From assembly GCF_000472925.1 (NCBI RefSeq), contig NZ_AXAS01000031.1:1-64000 (forward strand): a stretch of DNA of 64,000 bases, in the 5' to 3' direction. Both the position numbers and the translations under genes were made by a program. Under the pieces are notes generated by a model that saw only the letters and a program-made list of their open reading frames with translations, searched no databases and was not told the DNA's origin. This stretch comes from Bradyrhizobium sp. Ec3.3 (GTDB lineage Bacteria > Pseudomonadota > Alphaproteobacteria > Rhizobiales > Xanthobacteraceae). Shown piece after piece: positions 60,529-64,000 of the stretch; position 1 is the first letter of the stretch; each line of letters begins with the position of its first letter.

Positions 60529-60557
60529 TTCGCTCATCTGACCGGCTCCTGAAGAAT

Positions 60558-61271
60558 ATGCGCGAAATCGTTCTCGACACTGAAACCACCGGCCTTGATC
60601 CCCTGCGCGGCGACCGCCTGGTCGAAATCGGCTGCGTTGAGATCTTCAATCGCATGCCCACGGGGCAGACCTTTCACCGCTACATCAATCCTGAAAGGGA
60701 CATGCCGGCGGAAGCCTTTGCGGTGCACGGCCTGTCGAGCGAGTTTCTCGCGACCAAGCCGCTGTTTCACGAGGTCGTTGACGAGTTCCTGGAATTCATC
60801 GGCGATGCGCCGCTGGTGATCCACAACGCCTCGTTCGACATCAGCTTCATCAATGCCGAGCTCGACCGCATCAAGCGCGCCGCGATCCCGCGCGAGCGGC
60901 TGGTCGACACGCTCCTGTTGGCGCGGCGCAAGCATCCCGGCGTGTCGAACCGGCTCGATGATCTCTGCTCGCGCTATGCGATCGACAATTCCCACCGCAC
61001 CAAGCACGGTGCGTTGCTCGACTCCGAGCTGCTCGCGGAAGTCTATGTCGATTTGATCGGCGCCCGGCAGTCGCAGCTCATCCTGGCATCTGACGCCGAG
61101 GAAATCCGCGTCGGGGCGAGTGGCGATGCACCGCGGCGGCAGCGGCCGGCACCGCTGGCCCCACGCGTCAGCGAGGCGGAGCGCGAGGCCCATCGGGCCT
61201 TCATTGCGACGATGGGTGAAAAGGCGATCTGGAACGAGTATCTCGCCCAGCCGGCAGCAAGTCCGACCTAA
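60558..61271 (+). CDS. dnaQ: DNA polymerase III epsilon subunit (proofreading exonuclease)
   Basis: This 237-residue 3'-5' exonuclease has the DEDDh set: VLDTETTGLDP, HNASFDISFINAEL and, later, HGALLDSELLAEVY with the catalytic His-x4-Asp. The C-terminal part after about residue 180 is the tail that contacts the polymerase and is Arg/Pro-rich. It follows coaE by 29 bases, completing the maf–coaE–dnaQ run. Confidence 0.96.
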   Translation: MREIVLDTETTGLDPLRGDRLVEIGCVEIFNRMPTGQTFHRYINPERDMPAEAFAVHGLSSEFLATKPLFHEVVDEFLEFIGDAPLVIHNASFDISFINAELDRIKRAAIPRERLVDTLLLARRKHPGVSNRLDDLCSRYAIDNSHRTKHGALLDSELLAEVYVDLIGARQSQLILASDAEEIRVGASGDAPRRQRPAPLAPRVSEAEREAHRAFIATMGEKAIWNEYLAQPAASPT

Positions 61272-61316
61272 CTAGACCCTGATGAGATGAGGTCTGGTGG
61301 CCGCGGCGGAAGTGCG

Positions 61317-61473
61317 CTCTCCCGCTTGCGGGAGAGGGTGTTTCCGCAATCGACACTCCCGATGTGGAGAAAGCCCCCACCCGGCGCTTCGCCATAGCCG
61401 AGGCTTTGCCTCGGCGTTTTTTAAGAGGACGGCCGCCGAAGGCGGCCTGTGCCTCCCCCGCAAGCGGGAGAGG
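61317..61473 (-). repeat. 170-bp composite repeat, copy B (opposite direction)
   Basis: Read on the minus strand it repeats copy A at 19779-19948: CCTCTCCCGC arm, a GGCCGCCTTCGGCGGCC hairpin, GCCGAGGC/GCCTCGGC, CTATGGCGAAGCGCCGGGT, and a closing GCAAGCGGGAGAG arm. It fills the gap between the convergent dnaQ and secB genes. Confidence 0.85.
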
Positions 61474-61534
61474 TTGCATCGAGCCCGTGGCTAGTCGTTC
61501 CAACCAAGAGCCATCATTATTAATTAGACCTGAC

Positions 61535-62017
61535 TCAGCTCGGCTTGACCTGACCCTGGGCGGCCATTTGTCGCTCCATGTTCTGCCGGTAGAGACCGAC
61601 GAAGTCGACCGGATCCAGCATCAGCGGCGGGAACCCGCCGTCGCGCACGGCGGTGGCGATGATCTCGCGGGCGAACGGGAACAACAGCCGCGGGCATTCG
61701 ATCATGACCAGCGGATGCAGGTTTTCCTGCGGCACATTGACGATGCGGAACACGCCGGCATAGGCGAGCTCGAAGGAGAACATCACCTTGCCCGCGGTCT
61801 CGGCCTTGCCTTCGACCGACAACACGACCTCGTACTCGTGTTCCGAGAGGTTGTTGGCATTGACGTTGATCTGGATGTTGATCTGGGGCTGCTGGCTCTG
61901 CGGCTGCAACGAGGTCGGGGCGTTCGGATTCTCGAACGACAGATCCTTGGTGTATTGCGCCAGCACGTTGAGCTGCGGAGCCTGGCCTGCCTCGGGGGTG
62001 CCGTTTCCGTTGGTCAT
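61535..62017 (-). CDS. secB: Protein-export chaperone SecB
   Basis: This 160-residue tetrameric chaperone holds preproteins for SecA. YTKDLSFENPNAP, HEYEVVLSVEGKA and LELYAGVFRIVN-like blocks match the family (here FELAYAGVFRIVNVPQE), as does CPRLLFPFAREIIA. It ends with VGLYRQNMERQ. Position next to dnaQ and Tim44 is the usual alphaproteobacterial one. Confidence 0.97.
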   Translation of the reverse strand: MTNGNGTPEAGQAPQLNVLAQYTKDLSFENPNAPTSLQPQSQQPQINIQINVNANNLSEHEYEVVLSVEGKAETAGKVMFSFELAYAGVFRIVNVPQENLHPLVMIECPRLLFPFAREIIATAVRDGGFPPLMLDPVDFVGLYRQNMERQMAAQGQVKPS

Positions 62018-62415
62018 GAAAATGTCTCCTTACCCGAATGGGCCTGATATCGCGGCCGGTTGGCTAACATAGGCCTGCCTCGTTCCACAAGGACGAAGGG
62101 CCCCGGATTCGGCCGCCTGGCAGTGTCGAAAAGGGTGGCCTTTTACCCATTCTGGCCCAACGGAGTACTTCTTAAACGATTGAAGATGCGCGATTTCCAG
62201 TCAGGATCCGATTTCCCCTTAAGGATAAAACGCGCTACAATTCGCGCTGTGCCAAAAGGCGCCATTGGCCGGGCAAGATTTCGTGCCTACATCGCTTGGA
62301 TCTGAAGCGGACCTAAAAAGGTGATGTGACTTGCCGTTCCTGTGTGGAACGGTTGACTGGCCGGACTGATTTTCCCGGCGAAGACCCTGAGCAGAGACCA
62401 GAGAGCGAACACGAC
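62018..62415. other. Divergent promoter region secB/Tim44
   Basis: This 398-base gap is between divergent genes. I find no gene and no strong palindrome. It is moderately AT-rich around 62165-62250. An in-frame GTG at 62326 could extend the Tim44-like protein, but that extension has no resemblance to the family. Confidence 0.5.
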
Positions 62416-63120
62416 GTGGATATCTACACCATCATCTTCCTAGCGTTGGCGGTCTTCATTTTCCTGCGCCTGCGCAGCGTGCTCGGGCAGCGGACCGGCA
62501 ATGAGCGGCCTCCGTTCGACCGCACCGCCCGCAATGCGCTCCAGGGTGCCCAGGACAAGAACGTCGTGACCATGCCGGGCAAGGTGATCGATCAGGCTCC
62601 GCTGGCGCCGACCGCCGACGTCACGCAGCCTGCCGACCGCTGGAAAGGACTGACTGAACCCGGCACTGCGCTGGGCCAGGGGCTGGACGCGATCGTCGAG
62701 AAGGACTCGTCCTTCGATCCGCGCCACTTCCTGTCCGGCGCCCGCAGCGCCTATGAGATGATCGTGCTCGCCTTTGCCAATGGCGATCGCCGGTCGCTGC
62801 GCGACCTCTTGTCCTCCGAAGTGTTCGAGAGCTTCGACGCCGCGATCAAGGACCGCGAGAAGAACGAGCAGAAGACCGAGACGCGCTTCGTCTCGATCGA
62901 CAAGGCCGAGCTGGTCGGCGCCGAGATGCGCGACCGCACCGCGCAGCTCACCGTTCGCTTCGTCTCGCAGATGATTTCGGTCACGCGCGACAGGGCCGGC
63001 AACATCGTCGACGGGAATGCCGACAAGGTCGCCGACATCACCGACATCTGGACCTTCGCCCGCGACACCACCTCTCGCGATCCGAACTGGAAGCTGGTTG
63101 GCACCGGAAGCGCGCATTAA
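62416..63120 (+). CDS. Tim44-like domain protein (TimA)
   Basis: This 234-residue membrane-anchored protein has an N-terminal membrane segment (IYTIIFLALAVFIFLRL, about 3-19), a polar linker and a Tim44-like domain (about 95-230; FLSGARSAYEMIVLAFANGD and WTFARDTTSRDPNWKLVGT). In mitochondria Tim44 links the translocase to Hsp70; the alphaproteobacterial forms are less well understood. The GTG at 62416 places the membrane segment at the N-terminus. Its end overlaps mltA by 23 bases. Confidence 0.9.
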   Translation: MDIYTIIFLALAVFIFLRLRSVLGQRTGNERPPFDRTARNALQGAQDKNVVTMPGKVIDQAPLAPTADVTQPADRWKGLTEPGTALGQGLDAIVEKDSSFDPRHFLSGARSAYEMIVLAFANGDRRSLRDLLSSEVFESFDAAIKDREKNEQKTETRFVSIDKAELVGAEMRDRTAQLTVRFVSQMISVTRDRAGNIVDGNADKVADITDIWTFARDTTSRDPNWKLVGTGSAH

Positions 63121-64000
63121 GGCAGCCCTGACAAATTGCGCGACGGCGCTGTGCGCAGGTGCCGTCGCGCTGTCGTCGTTTTCGCTCGGCGCTGAAGCGG
63201 CGCGCCGCCATCACTACAGCCGCAGTGCTCCCGAGATCGCCGCCCCACCACCGCGGGCGTTGCCCTACCCTCAGCTCGCGTTGCCGTTCGAGATTCCCGG
63301 CGCGCAATATCTGCCGCTTGCCTGGTCCGAGGTGGCCGGCTGGAGCGATGACGATCATCTCGCGGCCTACAAGGCGTTTCGCGCGAGCTGCAAATCGATC
63401 GCCGCGCAGCAGCCGGCGGTCGTCGAGCCGAAGGCGATCGGCGGCTCGCTTGGCCAGCCGTGCAAAATCGCCAAGTCGCTCGACCTTTCCGACGAGAGCA
63501 AAGCCAAGGCGTTTTTCGAAGAGCATTTTTCGCCGCTACGGATCTCGCGGCTCGGCGAGGCCGACGGCTTCGTGACCGGCTATTACGAGCCGGTGCTCGA
63601 CGGCTCGCACGTCCAGACCGACGTCTACAACGTCCCGGTCTATCGCCGCCCCTCGAACCTGTTCGTGCGCGGCTTCAAGCAGGATGCGCTGAGCCTGCCC
63701 AACAAGGGCCCGGTGTACCGCAAGATCGGCCGCCGCAAGCTCGTGCCCTATTACGATCGCGGCGAGATCGAGGATGGCGCGATCGCCGGCCGCGGCCTCG
63801 AGCTCTGCTGGCTCAAGGATCCGACCGACCTCCTGTTCGCGCAGATCCAGGGTTCGGCGCGGATCAAATTCGACGACGGCTCGACGATCCGGATCAACTA
63901 CGACGCCTATAACGGCTATCCCTATACGGCGGTCGGACGCATCCTGATCGAGCGCGGCATCATCCCGAAAGAGGAGATGTCGATGCAGAAGATCAGAGAG
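63098..64000 (+). CDS. mltA: Membrane-bound lytic murein transglycosylase A (3' truncated)
   Basis: The first 301 codons are within the window. The signal sequence is hydrophobic (CATALCAGAVALSSFSLGAEA), and the MltA domain starts before EADGFVTGYYEPVLDGS and continues through LCWLKDPTDLLFAQIQGSARI. The catalytic aspartate of this family is nearer the C-terminus, beyond the window. I chose the TTG at 63098 with GGAAG just upstream and inside the Tim44 gene. MltA cleaves peptidoglycan to anhydromuropeptides. Confidence 0.88.
   Translation, partial: MAPEARIKAALTNCATALCAGAVALSSFSLGAEAARRHHYSRSAPEIAAPPPRALPYPQLALPFEIPGAQYLPLAWSEVAGWSDDDHLAAYKAFRASCKSIAAQQPAVVEPKAIGGSLGQPCKIAKSLDLSDESKAKAFFEEHFSPLRISRLGEADGFVTGYYEPVLDGSHVQTDVYNVPVYRRPSNLFVRGFKQDALSLPNKGPVYRKIGRRKLVPYYDRGEIEDGAIAGRGLELCWLKDPTDLLFAQIQGSARIKFDDGSTIRINYDAYNGYPYTAVGRILIERGIIPKEEMSMQKIRE

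Overview
The window is a stretch of chromosome from an alphaproteobacterium of the Bradyrhizobium/Rhodopseudomonas type. The evidence is the high G+C, the gene order rho–mnmE–mnmG–rsmG–parA–parB–holA–lptE–leuS on one side and DUF299–maf–coaE–dnaQ–secB–Tim44–mltA on the other, CenR- and CtrA-type cell-cycle signals, a glnK–amtB locus, and many short palindromic intergenic repeats. Genus is an inference from gene order and protein style, not from a database search. Almost all of the window is ordinary core genome. I see no prophage, insertion sequence, integrase or CRISPR array.

Layout. 0–9 kb: end of acs, an L,D-transpeptidase, a membrane-anchored nuclease, a DUF1674 protein, rsmB, a heparinase-like protein, purH and an MFS permease. 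9–20 kb: gamma-glutamyltransferase, a GST, DUF2239, a DsbA-fold isomerase, a ketopantoate reductase-like protein, a di-haem cytochrome c beside a sorbosone/PQQ-type dehydrogenase, an epimerase, tRNA-Gly(GCC), a thioredoxin–TPR protein and a Lon N-domain protein. 20–22.3 kb: a three-gene operon (membrane protein, thioesterase, SDR) divergent from a TetR gene, with two matching palindromic operators between them. 22.4–27.4 kb: an FTR1 iron permease with a cupredoxin, Trm112, a UbiH-type hydroxylase, TesB and a GYF-domain membrane protein.

27.6–31.8 kb: the nitrogen locus. Two PII genes flank an ArsR–SRPBCC–ClpP operon, and only the second PII gene is followed by amtB. A similar 34-bp structured repeat stands on each side of the insert. 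32–44.7 kb: GFA protein, two GGDEF proteins, an aminotransferase–ftsK–lolA run behind a perfect CtrA-type box, xthA, a cyclic-nucleotide-binding protein, a CenR-like response regulator, a second L,D-transpeptidase, a hydratase and YggS.

44.8–64 kb: the replication and segregation region. leuS–lptE–holA run rightward. parB, parA, rsmG, mnmG, mnmE, rho and hemJ run leftward. DUF299, maf, coaE and dnaQ run rightward. The divergence point (57,983–58,450) holds a tight cluster of GANTC (CcrM) sites and is my best candidate for the chromosome origin. Five parS sequences lie 4–7 kb from it, two of them inside rsmG. The window ends inside mltA.
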